Of a stretch of 41,989 bases of DNA, positions 34,301 to 41,004 are shown one piece after another. The position numbers and the translations under genes are program-made. Location of the stretch: the NCBI GenBank assembly GCA_004282875.1, contig SHLT01000009.1:1-41989 (forward strand), written 5' to 3'. The DNA comes from Chromatiales bacterium (GTDB lineage: Bacteria; Pseudomonadota; Gammaproteobacteria; Steroidobacterales; Woeseiaceae). The notes under the pieces are model-generated. The model saw nothing but the letters and a program-made list of their open reading frames with translations, was not told the DNA's origin and searched no databases. Within the stretch, counting starts at the first letter, position 1; every line of letters begins with the position of its first letter.

Positions 34301-34655
34301 GACCGTTGTCGAGGACAAAGCCCTGGAACGTCAGGTCGATCTGTTGACCGCTTGACGCCGTGGACTCCTGCAGAATGTCGCCCGCATCGATCAGGCCGAC
34401 TTCACGGGAAATCTGACCCGTGATGACCTGCAGCGGAGAAATGCTGCTGTACGTATCGCGTTTCAGACGCGAGCCTGTGACGACAACCTCGTCAACGACC
34501 TCGTCTTCTTCCGCGACCACATCATCTGTGTCGTCGCTATCACTATCGTCCTGCGCAAACGCGGAAGGACCAGCAAGCAAAAACAAGCTTGCAAAAACGA
34601 TAGCAAATGGACTGAGTACTCGCGCGAGAAGTGCGCGATCTTCGCTTACTCTCAT
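31344..34655 (-). CDS. Large TonB-dependent outer-membrane receptor
   Basis: 1103 residues. The signal peptide (1-34, ending SAFAQ) is followed by an acidic linker, the TonB-box-like DEVVVTGSR (55-63) and the plug domain (about 65-185; LRGLGEARTLVLLNGRRLAP, then YGSDAVAGVANVILRKDF). The rest is a 22-strand barrel ending GRTFFLNVGVNFGGGE. An EF-hand-like DSDGDGFADVSLRDFDRNG lies in an extracellular loop and could bind calcium. The size and plug are typical of TBDRs for complex substrates such as peptides or oligosaccharides in Xanthomonadales-, Caulobacterales- and sphingomonad-like genomes. The substrate cannot be told from the sequence. The adjacent S9 peptidase suggests peptides (inference). 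RBS AAGGGG is seven bases before the ATG. Confidence 0.95.
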   Translation of the reverse strand: MRVSEDRALLARVLSPFAIVFASLFLLAGPSAFAQDDSDSDDTDDVVAEEDEVVDEVVVTGSRLKRDTYSSISPLQVITGQISREVGLIDAGDILQESTASSGQQIDLTFQGFVLDNGPGATTANLRGLGEARTLVLLNGRRLAPAGVEGAPFAANLAQVPASMVQQYDILLDGASSVYGSDAVAGVANVILRKDFDGLEIEDYSRVPEHGGGIDHTLSAVWGKNWDRGFVGFGAEYTESERVSLEDRPWTAGCDKHYEIDENGDFRTQEVWFSDILGARWDECRLGRTAGRFQVNGGRGGSLYYTGPGSSNGGWGDFSSLRPRTDIQSYTDSDGDGFADVSLRDFDRNGKSYSQSSDLFPETSSYSLMAYGEYTFDGEANITPYFEAMYNDFKFESRGRPPQLFPWVPPLNPDSPCNTISNPNGYDCGLAFDEFLENPAVIQQYLDTFGCDPSATGDCPQAGGALGPTYTRPIVGVVGDRDNTKTSGDQLRVVGGLRGDMPFMNFGSLDNWSFDIYGSFTESSAISERRGIREDRLDLAVGTYSLTNTPCGMDDPNAAGLRSGLTLADLQDDVIPGCVPVNLFAPSLYENGYLGDFATQAERDYVFDGRNFDTKYEQTIISAYITGDIFELPAGAVAFGFGAEHRNDDIASIPDAVAREGLFFGFFSDGGATGEKDTDELFAEIELPLLAGVKGFEELTLNMSTRYTDDEIYGSNNTESFKLGWRPVESLLIRGTFGTSFRAPNLRELYLQAQSGFGGIFDECFNDDDSWTIGVGYNAAGDDREPQVLANCLAQGVDPTLAYSNGFQSFSTEVASGGALDLEAETSESWSAGFAFEQPWTNAFDLSLSATYYEIEVNQTIIEPSGQFIVNDCLNSLTGNSVFCSRITRDLSDPMNPRITLIDSGFINREAEKARGVDVNVAFNDTFTVFERPIDLTWDITANRQLERSTLFLDDDGNADIDTFQGEWGFPDWSLRSGLRFDYDDWRFTWETRYLSSVNQDPDGVDAFSSGFIASDTCFGPPDDVLCRDYGETDNYFINHISVYYYGDMWTVGGGIRNAFDKNPPIVDGTEVLALNNTPIGYGYDVNGRTFFLNVGVNFGGGE

Positions 34656-34745
34656 TTCTTACCCCTTATGCTAAGTAATTCGACGTGGCTTATTGCTAGC
34701 CTGATTCGCCGGGCGACCGGGAGAGTCCGGTTGTGCCAAGTAGCC

Positions 34746-34774
34746 ATGATGCGAAATCACAACACATTTGTAAA
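34746..34774 (-). promoter_or_regulatory. Probable sigma-70 promoter of the TonB-dependent receptor gene
   Basis: On the minus strand TTTACA (34774-34769) and CATCAT (34751-34746) are separated by 17 bases, matching TTGACA and TATAAT at 5 and 4 of 6 positions. Transcription would start near 34739, giving a leader of about 84 bases before the ATG at 34655. Confidence 0.5.
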
Positions 34775-34812
34775 TGCCAAGCGCCAAAAAAATCACGATT
34801 TTGTTGGAATAT

Positions 34813-34828
34813 GTTGCGTAAACGCAAC
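34813..34828. promoter_or_regulatory. Inverted repeat GTTGCGT-AA-ACGCAAC, likely operator
   Basis: Perfect 7-base arms around AA, about 40 bases upstream of the predicted -35 of the receptor promoter and 112 bases before the divergent Cys-rich gene at 34940. The spacing suits an activator or repressor site acting on either gene. The gap 34656-34939 (284 bases) holds this site and the promoter; nothing else was recognised in it. Confidence 0.5.
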
Positions 34829-34939
34829 GCCCGATTCGTGCGCTGGCGGATCAGGGTCTCGCCGTCGTAGGTAGTACCCCTCATAGCCCCGCTGACGCGC
34901 CGCTCCCTAGGCTGCAATCTGGCTTGATTTCCGGCTTCC

Positions 34940-35314
34940 ATGACCACACTGAACCGCAGGCAGGCGCGCACCCTTTCAGGCTATGTACTGAAGTTGCTGG
35001 AGTACCCGCGCTGGTTAATTGACCGTGAGGTAGATTTTACCGACTGCCGCTTCCAGGGGCGATTTCAGCCCGCCGAGACGCGCTGCACACATTGCCACTT
35101 CGGGCCGGCATGCCGCTGGCTGAACCAGCACCGGGAGGAACCCACGGCGGCGACGCCGCTGCCCGAGCTGGTTGAAGCCCTGCAGACCGCCGTCACCTAC
35201 CTGCGCACCGAAAGTCCCGCGACGTCCTGTCATCCCCGGCGCTGCGACTGCGACACCTGCCTCTGGCTGCATGAGGCCAGCGCATTTCTGCGGACGCACC
35301 GGCATAAGACATAA
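34940..35314 (+). CDS. Cysteine/histidine-rich small protein, function unknown
   Basis: 124 residues, no signal peptide. An N-terminal helical part (LNRRQARTLSGYVLKLLEYPRWLIDREVDFTD) precedes two Cys clusters: CTHCHFGPAC (about 48-57) with an earlier Cys36, and CHPRRCDCDTC (about 96-106) with flanking His. The spacing suggests one or two zinc sites. I do not recognise the family. The next plus-strand gene, an unrelated lipoprotein, follows after 94 bases that contain a 6-bp hairpin. No clear RBS is seen. Confidence 0.75.
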   Translation: MTTLNRRQARTLSGYVLKLLEYPRWLIDREVDFTDCRFQGRFQPAETRCTHCHFGPACRWLNQHREEPTAATPLPELVEALQTAVTYLRTESPATSCHPRRCDCDTCLWLHEASAFLRTHRHKT

Positions 35315-35321
35315 TCTCAAT

Positions 35322-35339
35322 GGTCCTTTTGTGAGGACC
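35322..35339 (+). other. Small hairpin between the Cys-rich gene and the lipoprotein gene
   Basis: GGTCCT and AGGACC (6 bp) flank a TTTGTG loop, eight bases after the stop of the Cys-rich gene. It lacks a following T tract, so it is a weak terminator candidate at best. Confidence 0.3.
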
Positions 35340-35408
35340 GTCACGGCACGCAATCGGACGCTGCGTACACTGGCCGTTGAAATTGCCATCTATATTGGGA
35401 GCCACACC

Positions 35409-36401
35409 ATGAACCTCGCACGCCTCAGCGTCCTCGGCGCCTCTTTGACCCTCGCGGCCTGCGGCGGCAGCGGCGATTTCGGTGATATTAACGGCGGCGG
35501 CGGCTTTGGCGGTGGCGGATCCGCGACCACGACCTACGCCATTACCTCCGGCAATGCCCCTGCGGCGACGCGGGCTTCCTGGGAGGCCGCAAACGGCAGC
35601 GGTCAATTCGGCAGCGCCGGCGGACAGGTCCTGTCAACAGGCAATCCGGGCGCATTCGCCAAGGCGAGCCCGGCAAGCCGCTCCGTAGGACTCATTACCA
35701 ACGTGTTACAGAAGATCCCGTTCGGTCCCGAAGTATCGCCCTGCCTCGTGGACGGCGCCGTCACCCTGTCTGGGGATATTGCCGATCCGCTGACGCTGAC
35801 GACCGGCGATACCTTCAGTATCCTGTTCGAAGCCTGCGATGACGGCTTAGGCGAGGTGATTGATGGCACCATCGATATGACGGTGCGCGAGTTCACGGGC
35901 GATCTGCTGGTCGGTACCTACCTGCTCAGCATGGACACCGTCGCCACCGATCTCCAGGTATTCACGGCCAGCGACACGGTCACCAGCAATGGTGACGCGA
36001 CCATTACCGAGGATACGACACGCACACCGTTTATTGAGTCCGGCGTATCGGGAGCGGCCATGACCGTTGACTATAACGACATGTCCGAAACCCTGAGCAA
36101 CTATGTGTCGAACCAGACGGTCGACAGCGGCCTACAACCGCTGCCATACACCCTGTCCGCCGCCGGCACGCTCGATAGCACGGAGCTGGACGGTGTCATT
36201 CAGTACTCGACCCCGGTCACGTTTGCAGGCGAAGGCTTCGATTATCCGAGTTCCGGCTCAATGCTCATCGAGGGCCTGGATTCTGCGGCGCGCCTGACTG
36301 CCGTCGACAACGTCAATGTCACGATCGAGATTGACGTGGACGGCGACGGGACCTACGACGAGACGCTTGAACTGACCTGGGCGGAATTGCTCGCGACCTG
36401 A
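35409..36401 (+). CDS. Beta-rich lipoprotein with Gly-rich N-terminus and a calcium-loop-like tail
   Basis: 330 residues. I start it at the ATG at 35409, with GGGAG at RBS distance; the frame open upstream is not coding. Signal and lipobox LTLAAC give lipidated Cys18, followed by a flexible Gly/Ser-rich stretch (GGSGDFGDINGGGGFGGGG). The body has alternating hydrophobic strands rich in Thr, Asp and Val. The C-terminus carries DVDGDGTYDE, an EF-hand/dockerin-like calcium loop. No family is recognised. It probably sits on the outer membrane. It is not obviously tied to its neighbours. Confidence 0.85.
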   Translation: MNLARLSVLGASLTLAACGGSGDFGDINGGGGFGGGGSATTTYAITSGNAPAATRASWEAANGSGQFGSAGGQVLSTGNPGAFAKASPASRSVGLITNVLQKIPFGPEVSPCLVDGAVTLSGDIADPLTLTTGDTFSILFEACDDGLGEVIDGTIDMTVREFTGDLLVGTYLLSMDTVATDLQVFTASDTVTSNGDATITEDTTRTPFIESGVSGAAMTVDYNDMSETLSNYVSNQTVDSGLQPLPYTLSAAGTLDSTELDGVIQYSTPVTFAGEGFDYPSSGSMLIEGLDSAARLTAVDNVNVTIEIDVDGDGTYDETLELTWAELLAT

Positions 36402-36451
36402 TGCGTCCGCGGTGCGCTATCATCGGGTGATGTCACCTGATGAGAGGACCC

Positions 36452-36865
36452 ATGCGCGAACTTGATCTGTCCGGCAGCTGCCTGTGCGGCACCATCTCTT
36501 ATGAAATCTCCGGCGATGCCAGGCTGTTCTGGCACTGCCACTGTTCCCGTTGCCGCAAGGCCAGCGGCACTGGCCACGCCACCAACATCATCATGACGCC
36601 GACGCGGGCGGTCTGGACAGCTGGTGAGGAACACCTGCGGCGTTTCAAGGTTCCGGACGCCAAACGCTTCGGCACCGCGTTCTGTTCGGTCTGCGGCAGC
36701 CAGTTGCCGCGCGTGGCGCCGGACCTGAGCGTGGCTGTGATTCCCGCAGGCACACTGGACCACGACCCGGGCATTCGGCCGCAGGGGCGTATCTACCAGG
36801 ACTCGCGCGCCAGCTGGTCCTGCGACGGCAGCGAGCTGACCGGTCACGACACCTACCCGGCCTGA
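36452..36865 (+). CDS. GFA/CENP-V-like zinc protein
   Basis: 137 residues from the ATG at 36452, which has AGAGGA at good spacing; an ATG at 36440 would add four residues. The GFA fold signature is present: SCLCGTISYEI (Cys10, Cys12), HCHCSRCRKASG (Cys29, Cys31, Cys34) and FCSVCGSQL (Cys78, Cys81), which bind two zinc ions in the family. The family is named for the glutathione-dependent formaldehyde-activating enzyme Gfa, but most members have no proven activity and that function should not be assumed. It lies 50 bases after the lipoprotein gene. Confidence 0.93.
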   Translation: MRELDLSGSCLCGTISYEISGDARLFWHCHCSRCRKASGTGHATNIIMTPTRAVWTAGEEHLRRFKVPDAKRFGTAFCSVCGSQLPRVAPDLSVAVIPAGTLDHDPGIRPQGRIYQDSRASWSCDGSELTGHDTYPA

Positions 36866-36964
36866 AGAAACCTCAGCAATTCCGAGGTATTATGTGAACT
36901 GGCGCAACGATTTTCGGGTGGAATTCCGCAAAGTTGTGCTTAATAACCGGGACCCGATCGCGAC

Positions 36965-37732
36965 ATGCTGATTACGCCGAGACGAGACAACCTGAACAAG
37001 ATCGTCATCCTCAACCCCAAAGGGGGCTGCGGCAAGTCGACGCTCGCGACCAACCTGGCCGCAAGCTACGCCCGGCGCGGACCGACCCCGGCCATCATGG
37101 ACTACGACCCGCAGGGTTCGACGACGGGCTGGCTGGAGCGGCGTCCTGACGACCTGCCCAACATCCACGGGATTGCCGCCTACAAGAAATCCATGCAGGC
37201 CACACGCAGCTGGCAACTGCGCGTACCCAACGACACCGTCAACCTGCTTGTCGACTCGCCAGCCAGTGTCGATCACAACGACTTACGCGAGCTGACGCGA
37301 GACTCGACGAGTATCCTGGTGCCGGTACTGCCCTCGTCGATGGATATTCATGCCGCCTCCCGCTGTATTGCCGACTTGTTGCTCGTTGCCAAAGTGGATC
37401 GTCGGGATCGCAAACTTGCGGTCGTCGCCAACCGCACGCGCAAAAACACAAAAAGTTTCGCCAAACTCATGCGCTTCCTCGATTCGCTGGGTATCCCCAT
37501 AATCGCGGTGCTACGCGACAGTCAGAATTTCGTGCACGCCGCCGAAAAAGGCGTGGGCCTGTGCGACATGCAGCCGTCACGGGTAAGACAGGACGTCGAG
37601 GAAATCGAAAAAATCGTGTCCTGGCTCGACGCCTGGCCGGAGCGCCGGCGATCATCGAAGTCGGTAACGTCGATTAACAAGCAAACCACGCGCCGCTCGA
37701 TTCTGCGTCGACCCAGCTTCGGCTCAGCCTGA
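36965..37732 (+). CDS. Orphan ParA-family ATPase
   Basis: 255 residues. The deviant Walker A motif KGGCGKST (Lys19, Lys24) is typical of ParA/MinD proteins, with Walker A' MDYDPQGST (Asp46, Asp48) and Walker B LLVDSPAS (Asp97). ParA ATPases form ATP-dependent dimers that bind DNA nonspecifically and position cargo. No ParB or parS-like gene is adjacent, so this is probably a cargo-positioning orphan rather than a chromosome-segregation pair. A strongly basic C-terminal tail (about 228-252, RRRSSKS to RRSILRR) could bind DNA or membrane. Its stop overlaps the end of the convergent dehydratase gene by 9 bases. Confidence 0.93.
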   Translation: MLITPRRDNLNKIVILNPKGGCGKSTLATNLAASYARRGPTPAIMDYDPQGSTTGWLERRPDDLPNIHGIAAYKKSMQATRSWQLRVPNDTVNLLVDSPASVDHNDLRELTRDSTSILVPVLPSSMDIHAASRCIADLLLVAKVDRRDRKLAVVANRTRKNTKSFAKLMRFLDSLGIPIIAVLRDSQNFVHAAEKGVGLCDMQPSRVRQDVEEIEKIVSWLDAWPERRRSSKSVTSINKQTTRRSILRRPSFGSA

Positions 37733-37735
37733 GCC
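37721..37735. repeat. Inverted repeat spanning the overlapping stops of two convergent genes
   Basis: GGCTCAG-C-CTGAGCC. The plus-strand stop of parA-like (37730-37732) and the minus-strand stop of the dehydratase (37726-37724) are both inside. Seven-base arms and a single-base centre make it weaker than the palindromes at 15376 and 20437, and chance is possible. Confidence 0.5.
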
Positions 37736-38701
37736 TTCTCGCTGTATTTCAGCGAACAGCTCAGCGTCCACATTGCCACCACTCAGAACGACCACCGTGG
37801 TCTTGTCCTGCGTCTCGATTTTACCGGCCAGTACCGCCGCCAGGGCCACGGCGCCGCCGGGCTCGACCACGAGTTTCAGGTTCAGGAATGCGAACCGCAT
37901 GGCGGCTCTTACATCGGCATCACTGACGACCAGCCCGTCCGCCAGGAGTTGGCGGTTAATGGCGAACGTCTTTGCGCCGGGTGAATGTGCCTGTAGCGCA
38001 TCGCAAATGGAACGCGCCGCCGGGTCGACATGCTCCCGCCTGCCGGAAACCAGTGACCGGGCCGTGTCGTCGAAGCCCTCGGGCTCCACAGAGTGCACGG
38101 CGACGTCCGGGTAGTTCGCTTTGAGCGCAATGGCGCTGCCTGCAATCAAGCCGCCACCACCGCAGCACACCAGGACCTGGTCCGGCCTCGCATCGAGTTC
38201 CGCGCACTGCTGTGCGATCTCGAGACCCACCGTGCCCTGCCCCGCAATGATGTAGTCGTGATCGTACGACGGCACCACCACCGACCCGCGCTCGGCTGCG
38301 ATTTCCCGTGCGATGGTCTCTCGATCGCCCGTATACCGGTCATACGTAATGACTTCTCCGCCGAGCCTGCGTGTATTGTCGAGTTTCGCGCGCGGCGCGT
38401 CCTCGGGCATGACAATAGCTGTCTGTATGCCGAGCATGGTGCCCGCTGCCGCAACGCCTTGCGCGTGGTTGCCCGATGAAAATGCCACGACGCCGCGCTG
38501 CGCTTCTTCCGGACTTAGCTGGCAAAGAAAATTGTAGGCACCGCGAATCTTGAACGAGCCGGTCAGCTGCAGGCATTCGGGCTTTACGAGCACCGCACCG
38601 CCAGCCACCTTGTCGAGTTCGCTATTGCTCAGCAGCGGTGTACGAACGGCAACATCGCTTAGTCGACCTGCGGCTTGCTCGATGTCGATGAGTTCAGTCA
38701 T
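37724..38701 (-). CDS. Threonine/serine dehydratase-like PLP enzyme
   Basis: 325 residues, fold-type II PLP enzyme. PLP Lys51 lies in GSFKIRGAYN, the substrate-binding loop is SSGNHAQG (75-82) and the phosphate cradle is GGGGL (181-185). It lacks the C-terminal ACT-like regulatory domain of biosynthetic IlvA, so it resembles catabolic threonine dehydratase, serine dehydratase or serine racemase. Reaction: deaminates Thr to 2-ketobutyrate or Ser to pyruvate (or racemises Ser). The ATG overlaps the upstream phhB stop by one base (TAATG), so the two are cotranscribed. The substrate choice cannot be resolved from the sequence. Confidence 0.92.
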   Translation of the reverse strand: MTELIDIEQAAGRLSDVAVRTPLLSNSELDKVAGGAVLVKPECLQLTGSFKIRGAYNFLCQLSPEEAQRGVVAFSSGNHAQGVAAAGTMLGIQTAIVMPEDAPRAKLDNTRRLGGEVITYDRYTGDRETIAREIAAERGSVVVPSYDHDYIIAGQGTVGLEIAQQCAELDARPDQVLVCCGGGGLIAGSAIALKANYPDVAVHSVEPEGFDDTARSLVSGRREHVDPAARSICDALQAHSPGAKTFAINRQLLADGLVVSDADVRAAMRFAFLNLKLVVEPGGAVALAAVLAGKIETQDKTTVVVLSGGNVDAELFAEIQREGSG

Positions 38702-39048
38702 TACTCTTCTGTTCTTACCAGGCGATCGATGCGGGCCGCGCAGATGAAATCATTGTCTGAAAGTCCGTTGATTGCGTGCGTCGTGTAGTCAACGGTGCAG
38801 TGTGCGTATGCGACCGTCAGAACCGGGTGATGGTCTTCACTTATCGCGACCCAGGCCACGGCATTGGCAAATCCCAGGGTCTTGTCGTACGCCGCAAACT
38901 CGAAACGCCGCGATATTGAGAGTCCGTCATCGCCAAGCGTCCAGTCCGCATGCAGTGCCTGCATGAGTTGCTGGCTCTGCTCGCGAGTTAGCGGCTTGAC
39001 GCCACCTTCGCAGGGCTTGCAGTGACGCGCGGCGAGTTCGTCTGACAT
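38701..39048 (-). CDS. phhB: Pterin-4a-carbinolamine dehydratase
   Basis: 115 residues. Recycles 4a-hydroxytetrahydrobiopterin to quinonoid dihydrobiopterin by dehydration, normally serving phenylalanine hydroxylase. The signature is clear: EDHHPVLTVAYAHCTVDYTTHAINGLSDNDFICAARID, with His73, His74 and His91 as the conserved catalytic histidines. RBS GGGGA precedes the ATG. No phenylalanine hydroxylase gene is in the window. It is the first gene of a two-gene unit with the dehydratase. Confidence 0.95.
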   Translation of the reverse strand: MSDELAARHCKPCEGGVKPLTREQSQQLMQALHADWTLGDDGLSISRRFEFAAYDKTLGFANAVAWVAISEDHHPVLTVAYAHCTVDYTTHAINGLSDNDFICAARIDRLVRTEE

Positions 39049-39085
39049 CGGTTTTCCCCGGCTCTAAAGGTGCGCAAACAGTAAC

Positions 39086-39117
39086 AAAAAAAGGCCGACC
39101 CCGTTACAGGGCCGGCC
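39086..39117 (-). terminator. Rho-independent terminator of the OmpA-domain gene
   Basis: On the minus strand GGCCGGCCCT pairs with GGGGTCGGCC (10 pairs including two G-T) around GTAAC, followed by seven T residues (39092-39086). A second 14-base inverted repeat, GACTCA-GA-TGAGTC (39125-39138), precedes it in the same 3' region. Confidence 0.9.
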
Positions 39118-39148
39118 AGGCGGAGACTCAGATGAGTCACAGGGAAGA

Positions 39149-39856
39149 CTAATTCGGATTCGCGGCCAGCGACGTCGTATTACCGATGAACAACTTGACG
39201 CTGACGCGGCGTTCCAGCGCATAGCTGTCCAGCGATTCATCCTGGGCCGCGGACTCGCCGTGCGCACTGATGTTAATGCGGCTCGGGTGGACGCCCGCGG
39301 CAAGGAACTGGTCACGAATAAACTGCACGCGACGCTCGGACAAGGCCTGGTTGTAGTCGGCGTCACCGCGCTCGTCGGCGAAACCGTCGAGCTGAATGTG
39401 AATGTCCGACATGCCGGCCAGCGTGCCTGCAAGCTGCGCGAGGCGGTCGCCGGTCGTGTCGGCCAGCACGGCCTCATCGGTACGGAACAGAAGGTCCATG
39501 GCGATGCCGGCCTGCAGCATGCTGACGAGTTCCGGGCGAGCGACGGTTTGCAGTCGCTCGACTTCACCGCTCAGTGCGTCGACGTCGTTCTCGAGTCGCA
39601 CGACCGTGTTGGCCGAACTCGCCATCGACACTCTCAGGTTATCGATACGCTCGTTCTTCTGGTGCATGGTGTCGCCCACCTTGGCACCGATCGCAGCGCC
39701 AACGATAAGGCCGACAGGCCCGCCCGCGATCCCGCCGATCAGGGCACCCGAACCGACGCCGATCGATTCCTGTTTGGAGGGCTTGCCCGCGGCCTGTGAC
39801 GGGACGGCGAACAAGATGGAAACTGCAGCGGTAATGGCAATAAGCGTGGTACGCAT
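39149..39856 (-). CDS. OmpA-domain envelope protein with glycine zipper (PdsO-like)
   Basis: 235 residues; RBS AGGAG precedes the ATG. A signal peptide (about 1-22, ending SQA) is followed by a glycine-zipper segment (about 33-62; GSGALIGGIAGGPVGLIVGAAIGAKVGD), a helical coiled segment (65-110) and a C-terminal OmpA/MotB domain (about 115-225) with DGFADERGDADYNQALSERRV, the peptidoglycan-binding loop. The order matches my memory of sortase-associated PdsO proteins, but no sortase, LPxTG-type target or two-component pair is visible, so I treat it as PdsO-like only. It lies downstream of the vWA pair on the same strand, after a 137-base gap. Confidence 0.85.
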   Translation of the reverse strand: MRTTLIAITAAVSILFAVPSQAAGKPSKQESIGVGSGALIGGIAGGPVGLIVGAAIGAKVGDTMHQKNERIDNLRVSMASSANTVVRLENDVDALSGEVERLQTVARPELVSMLQAGIAMDLLFRTDEAVLADTTGDRLAQLAGTLAGMSDIHIQLDGFADERGDADYNQALSERRVQFIRDQFLAAGVHPSRINISAHGESAAQDESLDSYALERRVSVKLFIGNTTSLAANPN

Positions 39857-39993
39857 GTGAATGATCTCCTGGTTGCGGTCGCGGCCCGGTGGCCGGCTTC
39901 GGAGTTCATTACACGACCCAATAGCGGGCCGGATACGGCGCTATCGTGGAGAGCTGCCGATCAATTATGGCGAAAAGTGGCGCGCCTGCTCAG

Positions 39994-40995
39994 CTAACGA
40001 TTGTCGTCGGTGAGGGCAACGAACGTGCCGCCGTTACGATCGCAGAGAACGCGCATGAGCGTGGCAAAGCGACTGGCCGAGCGAGGAATGTTGGTACCGC
40101 CGCGAAAGCCGCGCGGAAAACCGACACCATGAATGCGCACGCGGCGACTGCCGTCGGAACCCACACGATTGCGGCGGTCGATGGTGCCGACTACCTGGTC
40201 GATATTCATGTCGCCCGCGAAGTCGTCGCCAAAGACGTAGATACTGATTTTCTTGTCCGCCGCCCAGTAGGTTTCGATCGCTGCCTGGATACCGTCAACG
40301 GGGTTACTGTCACTCTGCGCAAACCACGTGCGCATGCGATTCACTATCGCCTGCCTGCGACCCGGGGAATCGGGAATCCAGCGGCCTGCGTAATCCGCAA
40401 ACATGTACTGCCCGTCGTCGTTCATTACCTGGATACCCTTCACGACCGGGTATGCTTCCAGCGCTTCGCGAAGTTTGCGCTGCACGAGGCCCCAGTTGTA
40501 ATTGATCATACTGTTCGAGGTATCGATGACAAAGATGATGTATTCACTGTCGACGGGTATACCGGCCACGGCGTCTTTGTCACTGCGCTCGTAGAACGGC
40601 AGCAGGCGTTTCATTTCCTCGGTCAGCCTCTGGCGGGCAACGCGCAGTTCACCTTCGTCGATCGTTGCCTCTTCTTCCTGCTTGCTGGCTTCGTATTGGC
40701 CGCGAATCTTGTTGAGGTCGCCCTGCAATTCCGCCAGCTCCAGCTTCGTTGAGGCTGCATCCTGGCTCACCAGCTTGAGCTCCCGATCCAGGATGACCGA
40801 CTGGCCGCGGAGATTGAAGAGTTCTTCCTGCAACAACGCAATCAACTGTTCGAGGTTTTCCTCGGCCTCCTCGATGACCACAGGTTCGTAGATCTTGCTG
40901 AGGACGAGCAACAGGATGATCGCACCAAACCCGCAACAGATGCAGTCCAGGAACGACAGGCTGAATGCTTCGATATTTCGGCGTCGTCTTCTCAT
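39994..40995 (-). CDS. Membrane-anchored coiled-coil/vWA protein, second of a tandem pair
   Basis: 333 residues. A basic N-terminus (MRRRRRN) leads into one membrane helix (13-33; FSLSFLDCICCGFGAIILLLVL) with Asp17 at its start, reminiscent of ExbD/TolR helices. A coiled coil fills about 38-130. A von Willebrand A domain (about 152-325) has the MIDAS motif DTSNS (Asp158, Ser160, Ser162) in IIFVIDTSNSM. The RBS AGGGA lies 6 bases before the ATG and the gap to the upstream gene is 9 bases, so the two form an operon. Topology is expected N-in with the vWA in the periplasm. The function is unknown. Confidence 0.85.
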   Translation of the reverse strand: MRRRRRNIEAFSLSFLDCICCGFGAIILLLVLSKIYEPVVIEEAEENLEQLIALLQEELFNLRGQSVILDRELKLVSQDAASTKLELAELQGDLNKIRGQYEASKQEEEATIDEGELRVARQRLTEEMKRLLPFYERSDKDAVAGIPVDSEYIIFVIDTSNSMINYNWGLVQRKLREALEAYPVVKGIQVMNDDGQYMFADYAGRWIPDSPGRRQAIVNRMRTWFAQSDSNPVDGIQAAIETYWAADKKISIYVFGDDFAGDMNIDQVVGTIDRRNRVGSDGSRRVRIHGVGFPRGFRGGTNIPRSASRFATLMRVLCDRNGGTFVALTDDNR

Positions 40996-41004
40996 GGCAA
41001 TTCC

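Noticed and set aside
35172..35408. Upstream extension of the lipoprotein frame
   Set aside because: The lipobox begins after the ATG at 35409, which has an RBS; the extension overlaps the Cys-rich gene in another frame.
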